A DNA stretch of 64,000 nucleotides from Sinisalibacter aestuarii (GCF_027923545.1 NZ_BROH01000011.1:62001-126000), one strand, 5' to 3'. Counted from the first letter of the stretch, positions 17,926 to 26,828 are shown. The notes: generated by a model not told the origin, from the letters alone. A program made the numbers and translations.

Positions 17926-18473
17926 CCATGGCCGAGCTTGCCCCCACCACCATCGTCATCCCGACGCTGGAGACGGAGCGGATGTTTCTGCGCGCCTTCC
18001 GCGAGGAGGATTTCGAGGAAGAGGTCGCGTTTTTCGAGAGCGACCGCTCGCGGATGGTGGGCGGGCCGCTGCCCCGGCCACAGGTCTGGCGCACGATGGC
18101 GGCGATGGTCGGCCACTGGCACCTGCGCGGCTTCGGCTTCTGGGCGCTGGAGGAAAAGGCCACCGGGCGCTATCTCGGCCGCACCGGCCTGTGGCAGCCC
18201 GACGGCTGGCCCGACCGCGAGATCGGCTGGACGCTGATGGGCCATGCCGAAGGCAAGGGCTTTGCCCGCGAGGCAGCGCTCGCGGCGCGCAGCCATGCCT
18301 ATCGCATGCTCGGCTGGACCACCGCGATCTCGCTCATCATGGCCGGCAATCTCCGGTCGGAAGCGCTGGCCCTGCGGCTCGGCGCGCAGCGCGAAAGCGA
18401 GTTCCTGCACCCGACCCTGGGGGCGATGAATATCTGGCGCCACCCCGGCCCCGGCGCGGAGGCCCTGCAATGA
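17922..18473 (+). CDS. GNAT family N-acetyltransferase (RimJ/RimL-like), tandem copy 3
   Basis: This 183-residue acetyltransferase starts at the ATG overlapping the stop of copy 2 (ATGA). The core begins at LETERMFLRAFREEDFEEE, and the acetyl-CoA loop is AEGKGFAREAALAARSHAY. The C-terminal block NLRSEALALRLGAQRESEF parallels NTRSEALAARLGAAPEREW in copy 2. Its stop overlaps the start of the chorismate mutase gene, so five genes from ffh onward are chained by overlaps. Substrate unknown. Confidence 0.85.
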   Translation: MTMAELAPTTIVIPTLETERMFLRAFREEDFEEEVAFFESDRSRMVGGPLPRPQVWRTMAAMVGHWHLRGFGFWALEEKATGRYLGRTGLWQPDGWPDREIGWTLMGHAEGKGFAREAALAARSHAYRMLGWTTAISLIMAGNLRSEALALRLGAQRESEFLHPTLGAMNIWRHPGPGAEALQ

Positions 18474-18805
18474 CCGACACACGCGGCACGGAGACCCCGA
18501 TGAGCGACGATACCTCCCGCGCGGCCCGGCTCCTCAGCGAGCACCGCGCCTCGATCGACCGGCTGGACGCGATTCTTGTCTACACGCTCGGCGAGCGCTT
18601 CAAGCACACGCAGGCCGTTGGCAGGCTCAAGGCCGAACACGAGCTTCCCCCGTCCGATCCCGCCCGCGAGGCGCAGCAGATCGCACGGCTCGAAGAATTG
18701 GCGAAAGAGGCCGATCTCGATCCCGATTTCGCCAAGAAGTTTCTCAACTTCATCATCGCTGAAGTGATTCAGCACCACCGCAAACACCAGGAAACCGGGT
18801 CGTAA
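18470..18805 (+). CDS. Chorismate mutase, AroQ type
   Basis: This 111-residue all-helical protein matches type II (AroQ) chorismate mutases, which convert chorismate to prephenate for phenylalanine and tyrosine. It shows HRASIDRLDAILVYTLGERF, then THTQAVGRLKAE-like and PAREAQQIARLEELAKEADLD, ending with FLNFIIAEVIQHH. The ATG at 18470 overlaps the previous stop. A second ATG at 18500 (MSDDTSR) is also possible. A chorismate mutase just upstream of rpsP is a familiar arrangement in this bacterial group. A prephenate dehydrogenase gene lies elsewhere in the window at 41113-41907. Confidence 0.9.
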   Translation: MTDTRGTETPMSDDTSRAARLLSEHRASIDRLDAILVYTLGERFKHTQAVGRLKAEHELPPSDPAREAQQIARLEELAKEADLDPDFAKKFLNFIIAEVIQHHRKHQETGS

Positions 18806-18841
18806 GGCCCTCGAAATAGCTCGGATACAGGAGAAAACCCC

Positions 18842-19261
18842 ATGGCTATGAAAATCCGTCTCGCCCGCGGCGGCTCGAAAAAGCGCCCGTTCTACCGCAT
18901 CGTCGCCACCGACAGCCGCATGCCGCGCGATGGCCGCTTCATCGAGAAGCTGGGCACCTACAACCCGCAGCTTCCGAAGGATTCGGAAGACCGCGTGAAA
19001 ATGGACATCGACGCGGTGAAGGCGTGGCTCGACAAAGGCGCCAAGCCGACCGACCGCGTGGCCCGGATGCTGGAAGCCGCCGGCGTGCTTGAGAAGAAAG
19101 AGCGCTCGAACCCGAAGAAGGGCACCCCGGGCAAAGCCGCGCAGGAGCGCGCCGAAGCCAAGGCCGCCAAGGCTGCGGAAGCCGAAGCCGCTCCGGCCGA
19201 GGAAGCCCCCGCCGAGGAGGCCCCGGCCGAAGAGGCTGCCGCCGAAGAAACCGCTGAATAA
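18842..19261 (+). CDS. rpsP: 30S ribosomal protein S16 with acidic C-terminal tail
   Basis: This 139-residue protein has the S16 core in its first ~85 residues ([43 protein letters not shown]). A long alanine/glutamate-rich tail follows, with repeats of the type PAEEA. S16 of many bacteria ends near residue 80-90; such tails are common in alphaproteobacteria. The ATG follows an AGGAG ribosome-binding site. A GC-rich hairpin lies between it and rimM. Confidence 0.97.
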   Translation: MAMKIRLARGGSKKRPFYRIVATDSRMPRDGRFIEKLGTYNPQLPKDSEDRVKMDIDAVKAWLDKGAKPTDRVARMLEAAGVLEKKERSNPKKGTPGKAAQERAEAKAAKAAEAEAAPAEEAPAEEAPAEEAAAEETAE

Positions 19262-19285
19262 GCGGCCGGTTCGGTTTATGTTTCC

Positions 19286-19313
19286 GGCGCGGGGCCCTTG
19301 CGGGTGCCGCGCC
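19286..19313 (+). terminator. GC-rich hairpin between rpsP and rimM
   Basis: GGCGCGG (19286-19292) pairs with CCGCGCC (19307-19313), and an inner CCC/GGG pair encloses the loop TTGC. It is followed by GCTTTGCTTTGG, not a clean T-run. It may act as a partial terminator or processing site that sets S16 levels apart from those of RimM and TrmD. Confidence 0.45.
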
Positions 19314-19332
19314 GCTTTGCTTTGGAGGGGTC

Positions 19333-19845
19333 ATGAGTGATGCGCGCATCTGTGTCGGGGCGTTCGCGGGCGCTTTCGGCGTGCAGGGCGAAGTGCGGCT
19401 GAAAAGCTTCACCGCCGACCCGGAGGCCATCGCCGATTACGGCCCGCTCCACAGCGAAGACGGCAAGACGGTGTGGGAGATCGAGATCACCCGCGCCATC
19501 AAGAACGGCTTTGCCGCGCGGGTGGCCGGCGTGCGCAGCAAGGAGGAGGCCGACACGCTGCGCGGCGTCCAGCTCTTTGCCGACCGCGACGCCCTGCCCT
19601 CGCTGCCCGACGACGAATTCTATCACACCGACCTGATCGGGCTGGCCGTTTTCGACACGGGCGGCAAGGCGCTTGGCACGGTGATGGCGGTGCACAATCA
19701 CGGCGCGGGCGACTTGCTGGAGATCGGCGGGCCGGGCCTGAAAACGCCGGTGCTGCTGCCCTTCACGCGCGAGGCCGTGCCCACCGTCGACCTCACGGCG
19801 GGCCGCGTCATCGCCGATCCGCCCGAAGGGATCTTTCCCGAATGA
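19333..19845 (+). CDS. rimM: Ribosome maturation factor RimM
   Basis: This 170-residue protein helps mature the 30S head, with S19 as its ribosomal partner. The N-terminal RimM domain starts [21 protein letters not shown]. The C-terminal PRC-barrel begins near [13 protein letters not shown] and ends in [14 protein letters not shown]. The start has a GGAGG ribosome-binding site. The stop overlaps the start of a sulfotransferase-like gene, so the usual rimM-trmD adjacency is broken. Confidence 0.96.
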   Translation: MSDARICVGAFAGAFGVQGEVRLKSFTADPEAIADYGPLHSEDGKTVWEIEITRAIKNGFAARVAGVRSKEEADTLRGVQLFADRDALPSLPDDEFYHTDLIGLAVFDTGGKALGTVMAVHNHGAGDLLEIGGPGLKTPVLLPFTREAVPTVDLTAGRVIADPPEGIFPE

Positions 19846-20663
19846 CGCAGGTGATCGTCCATGCGGGCTTTCACAAAACCGGCACGTCGAGCCTGCAGGA
19901 CTATTTTCGCAAGATCCGCCACCGGTTGCCGGACGGGATCGCCGTCCACCTCAAGGAAGATTTTCTCGACGCGGGCAATCTCGCGCGGCGCTACGGCCAG
20001 CGGCCATATCCGTGGCGGCGGCGGCGCTTTGCGCGGGCGCTGCGCCGCTATCTGGCCACGGTCGACGAGCGCCCGGTGCACATCCTCTCGTGGGAAGGCT
20101 TTTCCGGCATCATGCCCGGCCACCGCCGCCTGACCGGCCCGGTGCGCAATATCCGCCGCGCGGCGATCCCGCTGGCGCACACCATCATCGCCGAGCTGCG
20201 CCGCCGCTTCGGGCCGGAGGTGGAGATCACCTTTCTCTACACCCTGCGCGAGCCGGAAAGCTGGCTGCGCTCGGTGCATGGCCATCTCTTGCGGTCGATC
20301 CGGCTCACCGAGGATTTCGACAGGTTCCGCGCCGGCTTCGCCGCGCCGATCCGGCTGGACGATGAAGCGGCGCGGATCGCTCTGGCGATTGCGCCCTTGC
20401 CCGTCGTCACCTCCTGGCTCGATGATACGAAACAGCGCCACGAGGGTCCGGCGGCGGCGCTGCTCGATCTGCTCGACCTGCCCGAAAGCCTGCGCGCCAC
20501 GCTGCCGCCCGCGCAGAAGACCAATGCCGGCAACAGCGACGAGATTCGCGCCCAGTGCCTCGCGCTCAATCTCAGCGTCGGGGACGACCGCGAACTGAAA
20601 CGGCTCAAGGATGCGCTGACGGGGTTCAACCGCCCGGCACAGCGGGCCGCCGCCCGGCGCTGA
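19842..20663 (+). CDS. Sulfotransferase-like protein
   Basis: This 273-residue protein begins [19 protein letters not shown], a 5'-phosphosulfate-binding P-loop of the kind found in PAPS-dependent sulfotransferases. [19 protein letters not shown] in the middle matches the 3'-phosphate-binding region, including the Arg and Ser positions. The rest is basic and helical. The ATG at 19842 overlaps the rimM stop (ATGA), so expression is coupled to ribosome-biogenesis genes without any evident functional link. A role in sulfating a cell-surface glycan is possible but not shown. Confidence 0.75.
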   Translation: MTQVIVHAGFHKTGTSSLQDYFRKIRHRLPDGIAVHLKEDFLDAGNLARRYGQRPYPWRRRRFARALRRYLATVDERPVHILSWEGFSGIMPGHRRLTGPVRNIRRAAIPLAHTIIAELRRRFGPEVEITFLYTLREPESWLRSVHGHLLRSIRLTEDFDRFRAGFAAPIRLDDEAARIALAIAPLPVVTSWLDDTKQRHEGPAAALLDLLDLPESLRATLPPAQKTNAGNSDEIRAQCLALNLSVGDDRELKRLKDALTGFNRPAQRAAARR

Positions 20664-20771
20664 AATCCGGGGTTTATACTCACTCACCGCGATTTTTTGT
20701 GGATTTTCGGGTGTTTTTCCCGTTTCCTGATCTCAGGCGAAGGGATGCGCCGATAAGGGGGAAGACCAGGG

Positions 20772-21656
20772 ATGATCAACCGGTACAGCCGCACGGGCTT
20801 GTTCCTGTTTGGCGTCGCGCTTTATGGCGGGCCGGTATTGGCCGGGCTCGCGGGCCACGGCTGGGCGGTGCTGCCCGTCTTTGCCGCGCTGTTCCTTCTC
20901 TACGTCTCGGCCACCCGCAAACCCGATCTTTCGATGCCCGCCGGCTGGGCCGGGCTGGGCATGATGGCGGCGATGCAGGTGGTGCTGGTGGTGATGGTCT
21001 GGGCGGCGGGTATGCTCGTGGCCAATGTTGCCGGGGCGATCATGCTGCCGCTCTGGGCGCCCATCGCCATCACCGCGACGGCGGCCGGCGCCGGGGCCTG
21101 GGCCTACCGTGACGCCGCCGAGATGGACGTGATGCTCGACAGCGCGATCCGCTCGCTCGAAGGGTTTGACACCGCGCCCCGGTTCGTCGCCGAGCCGGAA
21201 TGGCCCGACACCCCAGCGGATGTGCGCGGCGCGTTCGAGCGGGCGCTGGAGGCGCTGCGCAGCGCGCCGCAGCTCAATACCGGCTTCATCGACCCGGTGG
21301 TGCAGGAGCTGGAGATGGAAACCGGCGCGCAGGCCTTCGACATCTTCTACGACACGGCCGGGCAGAATGGCGACGACAACGAACCGCTCGTCGATTTCGG
21401 CCTGTTGCGCTACATCGCCTCGCCCGCCGTGCTCAGCACGCTGATCGGCCGGGGCGAAGGCGGGCTTGCGCCGCAACTCCTGCTCGACGCGCCCGATGCC
21501 GGCGTGCGCGCCGAAGCCCGGGCGCGGGTGACCGATCTGGTCGATGCCGGCGCGCCCGACGACCAGTTGCCCGACCCGGACTGGCTCGACACGCTTGAGC
21601 GGCGCTTTCCCGACGAGGGCTACCGGCGGCTCGCCAGCGCGTGCGTGCAGGACTGA
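20772..21656 (+). CDS. Membrane protein of unknown function
   Basis: This 294-residue protein has about four hydrophobic segments in its first 115 residues (FLFGVALYGGPVLAGLA, AVLPVFAALFLLYVS, AAMQVVLVVMVWAAGM, LWAPIAITATAAGAGAWAY). An acidic, soluble C-terminal domain of about 175 residues follows. No family is recognised. It stands between the sulfotransferase-like gene and trmD with its own 108-bp upstream gap, which is AT-richer (GATTTTTTGTGGATTTTC) and may hold a promoter. Confidence 0.7.
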   Translation: MINRYSRTGLFLFGVALYGGPVLAGLAGHGWAVLPVFAALFLLYVSATRKPDLSMPAGWAGLGMMAAMQVVLVVMVWAAGMLVANVAGAIMLPLWAPIAITATAAGAGAWAYRDAAEMDVMLDSAIRSLEGFDTAPRFVAEPEWPDTPADVRGAFERALEALRSAPQLNTGFIDPVVQELEMETGAQAFDIFYDTAGQNGDDNEPLVDFGLLRYIASPAVLSTLIGRGEGGLAPQLLLDAPDAGVRAEARARVTDLVDAGAPDDQLPDPDWLDTLERRFPDEGYRRLASACVQD

Positions 21657-21699
21657 AACGGCAGTTCTCTCCGGCGCCGGTTCGCGGTAGGAGAGCGGC

Positions 21700-22530
21700 A
21701 TGAACGACAAACCCAAATCCCCCGCCAAATCCCACGGGCGGCTGAAAATCACGCCCTCCCTCACACCGCGTTCGCTGATGGACGAGGCCCCGCACCTGAC
21801 CGGCGCCTGGGAGGCGCGGGTGATCACGCTGTTCCCCACCGCCTTTCCCGGCGTGCTGGGCGAGAGCCTGACCGGACGGGCGCTGGACGAAGGGCGCTGG
21901 CGGCTCACGCCTGTCGAGCTGAGGCAGTTCGGCGAGGGCAGGCACCGCAATGTCGACGACACGCCGGCGGGCGGCGGCGCCGGGATGGTGCTGCGCGCCG
22001 ATGTGCTCGCACGCGCCATCGCCGCCGCCCAGGCCGGCGCGCCCACCGACCGCCGGCGCTGGCCGCTCGTCTACCTCTCGCCCCGCGGCCGCCGCTTCGA
22101 TCAGGCCACCGCGCATCGCTGGGCCGCCGCCGAGGGCGTTACCCTGATCTGCGGCCGGTTCGAGGGCGTCGATGAGCGGGTGATCGAGGAATACGGGATC
22201 GAGGAGATCTCGCTCGGCGATTTCGTCATGACCGGCGGCGAGATCGCGGCGCAGGCGATGATCGACGCCACCGTGCGCCTGCTGCCCGGCGTGCTCGGCA
22301 ATGCCGCCTCGACCGAGGAGGAAAGCTTTGCGCATGGGCTTCTTGAGCATCCGCAATATACCCGCCCTGCCGAGTGGCGCGGCCGGAAGATCCCCGATGT
22401 GCTGCTCTCCGGCCATCACGGCGAGATCGAGGCGTGGCGGCGTGCCGAGGCCGAACGGCTGACCCGCGACCGCCGCCCCGATCTCTGGGCCGCGCATGAA
22501 CGGCGGCGGCGGGACGGCGGCGAAACCTGA
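21700..22530 (+). CDS. trmD: tRNA (guanine-N1)-methyltransferase
   Basis: This 276-residue SPOUT-class enzyme makes m1G37 in tRNAs, which prevents frameshifting. The fold starts at WEARVITLFPTAFPGVLG near residue 33, so there is a leader of about 30 residues before the usual start. Key motifs are DDTPAGGGAGMVLR, YLSPRGRRFDQ, the knot region CGRFEGVDERVIEEY, and SLGDFVMTGGE. An internal ATG at 21778 would give MDEAPHLTGAWEARV and a family-like length; the ATG at 21700 has GTAGGAGAG ahead of it and is preferred. Confidence 0.96.
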   Translation: MNDKPKSPAKSHGRLKITPSLTPRSLMDEAPHLTGAWEARVITLFPTAFPGVLGESLTGRALDEGRWRLTPVELRQFGEGRHRNVDDTPAGGGAGMVLRADVLARAIAAAQAGAPTDRRRWPLVYLSPRGRRFDQATAHRWAAAEGVTLICGRFEGVDERVIEEYGIEEISLGDFVMTGGEIAAQAMIDATVRLLPGVLGNAASTEEESFAHGLLEHPQYTRPAEWRGRKIPDVLLSGHHGEIEAWRRAEAERLTRDRRPDLWAAHERRRRDGGET

Positions 22531-22613
22531 GCGGATCGCAGAGGATGTTGCAGTCGCAGCCAAGCTGTTGAATAGTCGCGCCAAGTGCAACGTGACCAAC
22601 GGGAGGCCGGGAT

Positions 22614-22949
22614 ATGGCAGGCAAGTTCGAACTCTACAAAGACAAAGGCGGCGAGTTTCGCTTCCGCCTGAAGGCGGGCAATGGCGAAATCATCCTTGCC
22701 AGCGAGGGCTACAAGCAGCGCGCCAGCGCCGAGAACGGCATCGCCTCGGTGAAGAAGAACGCCGCTGACGACGCGCGCTACGAGCGCAAGGAAACCAAGG
22801 CGGGCAAGCACATGTTCAACCTGAAAGCCACCAATGGCCAGGTGATCGGCACCTCCGAAAGCTACGAGAGCGCCTCGGGCCGCGACAATGGCATCGAGTC
22901 GGTGAAGAAGAACGCGCCCGACGCGACCGTCACCGACCTCACCGAATAA
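22614..22949 (+). CDS. DUF1508 (YegP-like) protein
   Basis: This 111-residue protein is made of two DUF1508 repeats. Each has the FELYKDKGGEFRFRLKAGNGEIILAS type of beta-hairpin followed by a short helix (ENGIASVKKNA and DNGIESVKKNA). The family is small, cytoplasmic and of unknown function, and often present as two tandem repeats as here. It lies between trmD and rplS with its own ribosome-binding site (GGGAGG). A hairpin follows 13 bp after the stop. Confidence 0.9.
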   Translation: MAGKFELYKDKGGEFRFRLKAGNGEIILASEGYKQRASAENGIASVKKNAADDARYERKETKAGKHMFNLKATNGQVIGTSESYESASGRDNGIESVKKNAPDATVTDLTE

Positions 22950-22962
22950 CCCAGCAAAACAA

Positions 22963-22994
22963 GGCGCGGCAACAATCCTCTTGATTGCCGCGCC
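22963..22994 (+). terminator. Hairpin after the DUF1508 gene
   Basis: GGCGCGGCAA (22963-22972) pairs perfectly with TTGCCGCGCC (22985-22994) around a 12-nt loop. No T-run follows. It probably ends or trims the transcript from trmD and the DUF1508 gene ahead of the separately expressed rplS leader. Confidence 0.55.
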
Positions 22995-23210
22995 CCCGCC
23001 CCCTATACCCCGCCCGTCCGGGGCCGATTCCGGCCTGTGGACCGTTTTTCTATTCGCCCGCTTCTTCGGCGGACCCGGCGTAGGAAAGCGCGGACAAGCA
23101 AAGACGACCTGAACCTCCGGCGGGCGCAGATGCGGACCCGGTCGAAGACACGGAGCTCTGAGGCGGCACACCTTCGCGGGACAACCGTGAGCAGCATAGG
23201 AGAGAAGGTC

Positions 23211-23588
23211 ATGGACCTGATCGCACAAATCGAGGCCGAACAGATCGCCTCGCTCGGGAAAGAGATCCCGGATTTCAAGGCCGGCGACACCATCCGCGTC
23301 GGCTACAAGGTGACCGAAGGCACGCGCAGCCGGGTGCAGAACTACGAAGGCGTCTGCATCAGCCGCAAGAACGGCAACGGCATCGCCGGCTCGTTCACCG
23401 TGCGCAAGATTTCCTTCGGCGAGGGCGTCGAGCGCGTCTTCCCGCTCTACTCGACCAACATCGAGTCGATCGAAGTGGTGCGCCGTGGCCGCGTCCGCCG
23501 CGCCAAGCTCTACTATCTGCGGTCGCGCCGTGGCAAATCGGCCCGTATCGCGGAAGACAGCAACTACAAGCCGCTGGCTGACAAGTAA
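23211..23588 (+). CDS. rplS: 50S ribosomal protein L19
   Basis: This 125-residue protein is L19, located at the 30S-50S interface. It shows [49 protein letters not shown] and [14 protein letters not shown]. The ATG at 23211 has AGGAGAG ahead of it. Between the preceding hairpin and the ATG is a leader region of about 215 bp without a plausible gene, so an untranslated leader is likely. rpmE follows after 11 bp. Confidence 0.98.
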   Translation: MDLIAQIEAEQIASLGKEIPDFKAGDTIRVGYKVTEGTRSRVQNYEGVCISRKNGNGIAGSFTVRKISFGEGVERVFPLYSTNIESIEVVRRGRVRRAKLYYLRSRRGKSARIAEDSNYKPLADK

Positions 23589-23599
23589 GGAGCCGTCCG

Positions 23600-23821
23600 A
23601 TGAAAAAGGATATCCATCCCGACTACCACCTCATCGAGGTGAAGATGACCGACGGCACCGTGGTGCAGATGAAATCGACCTGGGGCAACGAGGGCGACAC
23701 GCTCTCGCTCGACGTCGACCCGACCGTGCACCCGGCCTGGACCGGCGGCTCCTCGCGCCTGATGGACACCGGCGGGCGCGTGTCGAAGTTCAAAAACAAG
23801 TATGCCGGCCTCGGCTTCTGA
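23600..23821 (+). CDS. rpmE: 50S ribosomal protein L31
   Basis: This 73-residue L31 ([49 protein letters not shown]) lacks the CxxC zinc-binding pair of zinc-type L31, so it is the zinc-independent version usual for alphaproteobacteria. It shares a transcript with rplS and is followed by a strong intrinsic terminator. Confidence 0.97.
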   Translation: MKKDIHPDYHLIEVKMTDGTVVQMKSTWGNEGDTLSLDVDPTVHPAWTGGSSRLMDTGGRVSKFKNKYAGLGF

Positions 23822-23845
23822 GCCAGCGCCAGAGCGACGGGAACA

Positions 23846-23870
23846 CGCCGCCCCCCGGGGCGGCGTTTTT
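23846..23870 (+). terminator. Intrinsic terminator of rplS-rpmE
   Basis: CGCCGCCCC (23846-23854) pairs with GGGGCGGCG (23857-23865), with a few central bases unpaired, directly followed by TTTTT. It lies 24 bp after the rpmE stop. Confidence 0.9.
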
Positions 23871-24003
23871 CGTTGCGCCGCAGCGTCCGTCCGTTCCGCG
23901 CAACACCTGCCGCCACAGGGCCGAGACCACCTTTCCACGAGCCGCGACACAAGATATGCTCGCCGAAAGCGCGCCAAAGCGCAGGTATAGATAGGGGCAA
24001 GAC

Positions 24004-24816
24004 GTGGCACATATCATCGTTGTGGGGAACGAGAAGGGCGGCGCGGGCAAATCGACGGTGTCGATGCATGTTGCCACGGCGCTGTCCCGGATGGGCCACC
24101 GGGTGGGCGTTCTCGACCTCGATCTGCGCCAGAAAAGCTTCGCCCGCTACATGGCCAACCGCCGCGCCACGATGGAGCGCCACGGGCTCGACCTGCCGAC
24201 GCCGAAATACCGCGACTTGCCGGAAATCGAGAAATCGGCGCTTACCCCCGGCGAGAACGTCTATGACCGGCGGCTGAGCCAGGCCGTCGCCGGGCTGGAG
24301 GTGGACAGCGATTTCATCGTGATCGACTGCCCCGGCTCGCATACCCGCCTCAGCCAGGTGGCGCATACGCTGGCCGATACGCTCGTCACCCCGCTCAACG
24401 ACAGTTTCGTCGATTTCGATCTGCTCGCCCATATCGACGGCGAGACCGGCAAGATCCTTGGCCCCTCGGTCTATTCCGAGATGGTCTGGAACGCCCGCCA
24501 GTTGCGGGCGCAGGCCGGGCTTGCGCCGATCGACTGGGTGGTGGTGCGCAACCGCCTCGGCGCGCAGGCGATGATCAACAAGGAAAAGATGGGCCATGCG
24601 CTGGACGAACTGGCAAAGCGCATCGGCTTTCGCACCGCGCCCGGCTTCAACGAACGGGTGATCTTCCGCGAGCTGTTTCCGCGTGGCCTGACGCTGCTCG
24701 ATCTGCGCGATGTGGGCGTGCTCGGGCAGATGAACATCTCCAACGTCGCCGCCCGCCAGGAGCTGCGCGATCTGGTGAAGGCGCTGAAACTTCCGGGCGT
24801 CGAGGTGACCTTCTAG
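24004..24816 (+). CDS. mipZ: MipZ-type ParA ATPase (division-site regulator)
   Basis: This 270-residue ParA/MinD-superfamily ATPase has the deviant Walker A motif NEKGGAGKST near residue 9. Other family-typical stretches are LDLDLRQKSFARYMANR, VIDCPGSHTRLSQ, TPLNDSFVDFDLLA and MVWNARQLRA. These features match MipZ, which forms a gradient from the chromosome pole and inhibits FtsZ away from mid-cell in alphaproteobacteria. The start is a GTG at 24004, just after GGGGCAAGAC. It converges with the ChaN-like gene and stops 3 bp before that gene's stop. Confidence 0.9.
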   Translation: MAHIIVVGNEKGGAGKSTVSMHVATALSRMGHRVGVLDLDLRQKSFARYMANRRATMERHGLDLPTPKYRDLPEIEKSALTPGENVYDRRLSQAVAGLEVDSDFIVIDCPGSHTRLSQVAHTLADTLVTPLNDSFVDFDLLAHIDGETGKILGPSVYSEMVWNARQLRAQAGLAPIDWVVVRNRLGAQAMINKEKMGHALDELAKRIGFRTAPGFNERVIFRELFPRGLTLLDLRDVGVLGQMNISNVAARQELRDLVKALKLPGVEVTF

Positions 24817-24819
24817 GCG

Positions 24820-25608
24820 CTACCGGAAGGCGAGGCAGGGATCTTCGCGTTCCGCACCCGGCGCATCGAGAACGAGATCGAACCCGCCATCCGGCGTGCC
24901 GCCATCCTCGCCCTGCCCCAATGCGAAGACCGCCACATCGGGGGCGACGCGGGCGAGGTAGCTGGGCACGCCCCAATCCTTGCGGGCATGGCCATTGCCG
25001 GTGATCACCACCACCGGCCCGCCGGTCTCTTCCAGCGCCACCAGCGCCGCGCGGGCGAGCACCGCATCGCGCAGCCTTTGCAGATCGACCATGCCGGGCA
25101 GCAACTCGACGGGCAGCGCGTTGCAATGGGCCGCCATCTGCAGGTTCAGCCGGTCGGCCAGCTCTTCGGCCTCCAGCTCGTCGGTCAGCCCGAAGGCCGG
25201 CGCCTCGTCGCCGAAGGTGAGCGCCACGCCGATCTGCATCGCCGCACGGGTCTCGGCCCGGGGCACCGCCGCGCCGCGAATCTCCGCCCCGTCGGCGGCG
25301 GCGAAGATCGGATAATACATGGCGAAGTCAGGCCAGCCCGACGCCTCCCAGTCCAGCGCCGCGCCAAGCGCTCCGGGATCGGCGCGCAGATCGTCCGTCG
25401 CCCGGCCCGCCTGTTCTTCGGTGAGCATTTCGAACACCAGCGCACGGGGCGCGAGCGCCGCCACCGCCTCGGCCTGCACCGCGTGATGCGCCGGATTGTC
25501 ATGCACCTCGCCCAGAACGTAGATCTCCGCCATGGCCTCGCCGAGCGGATTGGCCATGGCGAGGGCGGGAAGCGCGATCAGCGCGAAGCTGGCGATCAGG
25601 GATTTCAT
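24820..25608 (-). CDS. ChaN-family exported lipoprotein-like protein (haem-binding/Tiki fold)
   Basis: This 262-residue protein has a Sec signal peptide (MKSLIASFALIALPALAMA). A ChaN domain follows, with YVLGEVHDNPAHH near the N-terminus, VFEMLTEEQ, and VVVITGNGHARKDWGVP near the C-terminus, carrying the conserved histidines and glutamates of the family. ChaN proteins bind haem in some bacteria and are linked to iron uptake; the fold is shared with Tiki/EreA enzymes. There is no lipobox, so it is probably periplasmic. No iron-uptake genes are adjacent. Confidence 0.8.
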   Translation of the reverse strand: MKSLIASFALIALPALAMANPLGEAMAEIYVLGEVHDNPAHHAVQAEAVAALAPRALVFEMLTEEQAGRATDDLRADPGALGAALDWEASGWPDFAMYYPIFAAADGAEIRGAAVPRAETRAAMQIGVALTFGDEAPAFGLTDELEAEELADRLNLQMAAHCNALPVELLPGMVDLQRLRDAVLARAALVALEETGGPVVVITGNGHARKDWGVPSYLARVAPDVAVFALGQGEDGGTPDGGFDLVLDAPGAEREDPCLAFR

Positions 25609-25683
25609 TCTGAATATCTGGGGCGGCACGGGGCCGGGCGCAAGCACCTTCCCAAACCTTTGCCCCGATGCTAGGCCAAAGGC

Positions 25684-26226
25684 ATGAGCATTACCCTCCC
25701 CCCTCTCAGCCTCGTCATCGGCGGCGCGTCGTCCGGCAAGTCGGCCTTTGCCGAGCGGCTTCTGCGCGCCACCGGCAGGCCGCTCACCTATATCGCCACG
25801 GCCCAGGCCCATGACGACGAGATGGCGCAGAAGATCGCCGCCCACCAGGTGCGGCGCGGCGTTGGCTGGACAACGGTGGAAGCACCGCTCGACATCGTGC
25901 CGCCGCTGCAGGAGGCCGGGGCGGAGAGCGCCGTTCTGGTCGATTGCGCGACGCTGTGGCTCGCCAATCACCTGATGGCCGAGAGCGATCTGGCGATGGA
26001 AGAAACGCGGCTCCTGCAGGGGCTGCACTCCTGCGCCGCTCCGGTGGTGGTGGTGACCAACGAGGTCGGTCAGGGCGTGGTGCCGGCCCATGCCAGCGGG
26101 CGGCAGTTCCGCAACGCTCAGGGCCGGCTCAACCAAAGCCTTGCGGCGCAGGCCGGTCTGGTGGTGCTGGTGGTGGCAGGATTGCCGATGGTGCTGAAGG
26201 GCACATTGCCCGAGGGCTTTTCATGA
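25684..26226 (+). CDS. cobU: Bifunctional adenosylcobinamide kinase / guanylyltransferase
   Basis: This 180-residue enzyme (CobU/CobP) phosphorylates adenosylcobinamide and then attaches GMP in the nucleotide-loop stage of cobalamin synthesis. The P-loop is GGASSGKS at residues 13-20, followed by YIATAQAHDDEMAQKIAAHQVRR with the conserved histidine, LVDCATLWLANHL, and VTNEVGQGVVP. Its stop overlaps the start of a histidine-phosphatase gene that is the probable partner in the same pathway. Confidence 0.95.
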   Translation: MSITLPPLSLVIGGASSGKSAFAERLLRATGRPLTYIATAQAHDDEMAQKIAAHQVRRGVGWTTVEAPLDIVPPLQEAGAESAVLVDCATLWLANHLMAESDLAMEETRLLQGLHSCAAPVVVVTNEVGQGVVPAHASGRQFRNAQGRLNQSLAAQAGLVVLVVAGLPMVLKGTLPEGFS

Positions 26227-26789
26227 CGCGGATCTGGTGGGTGCGCCACGGCCCGACGCATCGGCGCGAAATGGTCGGCTGGTCCGATGTGCCCGCCGAT
26301 CTGTCCGACACCGCCGCGCTCGCCCGGCTTGGGGCCTTCCTGCCCGACGCGCCGGTGATCTCGTCCGACCTCACCCGCGCCGTGACCACCGCCGACGCGA
26401 TCCAGGGCCGGCGCACCCGCCTGCCCCATGCGCCGGGACTGCGCGAGATCAATTTCGGCGCCTGGGAGCTGCTGAGCGCCGATGAGATCGCCCGGCGCGA
26501 TCCGGCCCTGTCGCGCCTCTATTGGGACGATCCGGTCAGCCATTGCCCGCCGGGCGGCGAGACGCTGACCCAGCTCACCGCGCGGGTGGATGCCGCCCTC
26601 GCCCCGCTCGCCGGCCATGCCGAATTGATCGCGGTGGCGCATTTCGGCGTGATCCTGTCGCAGCTTCACCGCGCCCGGGGCGGCACCATCGTCGAGACCC
26701 TCGCCCAGCGGATCGACAACCTCTCGGTGACCGAGCTGCGCCTTGGTCCGGACGGCTGGCAGGCGGGCCATGTGAATCACCGTCCGTAA
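26223..26789 (+). CDS. Histidine phosphatase, probable alpha-ribazole phosphatase (CobC-like)
   Basis: This 188-residue phosphoglycerate-mutase-fold phosphatase has the catalytic VRHGPT near residues 7-12, REINFGAWE in the middle and the second histidine in VAHFGV. The ATG overlaps the cobU stop. That coupling suggests it removes the 5'-phosphate from alpha-ribazole phosphate or adenosylcobalamin 5'-phosphate, the job of CobC. The histidine-phosphatase family is broad, so the exact substrate rests on context. Confidence 0.8.
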   Translation: MTRIWWVRHGPTHRREMVGWSDVPADLSDTAALARLGAFLPDAPVISSDLTRAVTTADAIQGRRTRLPHAPGLREINFGAWELLSADEIARRDPALSRLYWDDPVSHCPPGGETLTQLTARVDAALAPLAGHAELIAVAHFGVILSQLHRARGGTIVETLAQRIDNLSVTELRLGPDGWQAGHVNHRP

Positions 26790-26828
26790 CCCATTGCCAA
26801 AGCCCCGGCCCGGCGGCACCATCGCGCC

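Noticed and set aside
23037-23210. In-frame N-terminal extension of rplS
   Set aside because: L19 is complete from the ATG at 23211, which has a ribosome-binding site; the upstream residues are Arg-rich and unlike L19.
25944-26222. N-terminal extension of the CobC-like phosphatase
   Set aside because: It overlaps cobU in another frame, and the ATG at 26223 gives the standard start just before VRHG.
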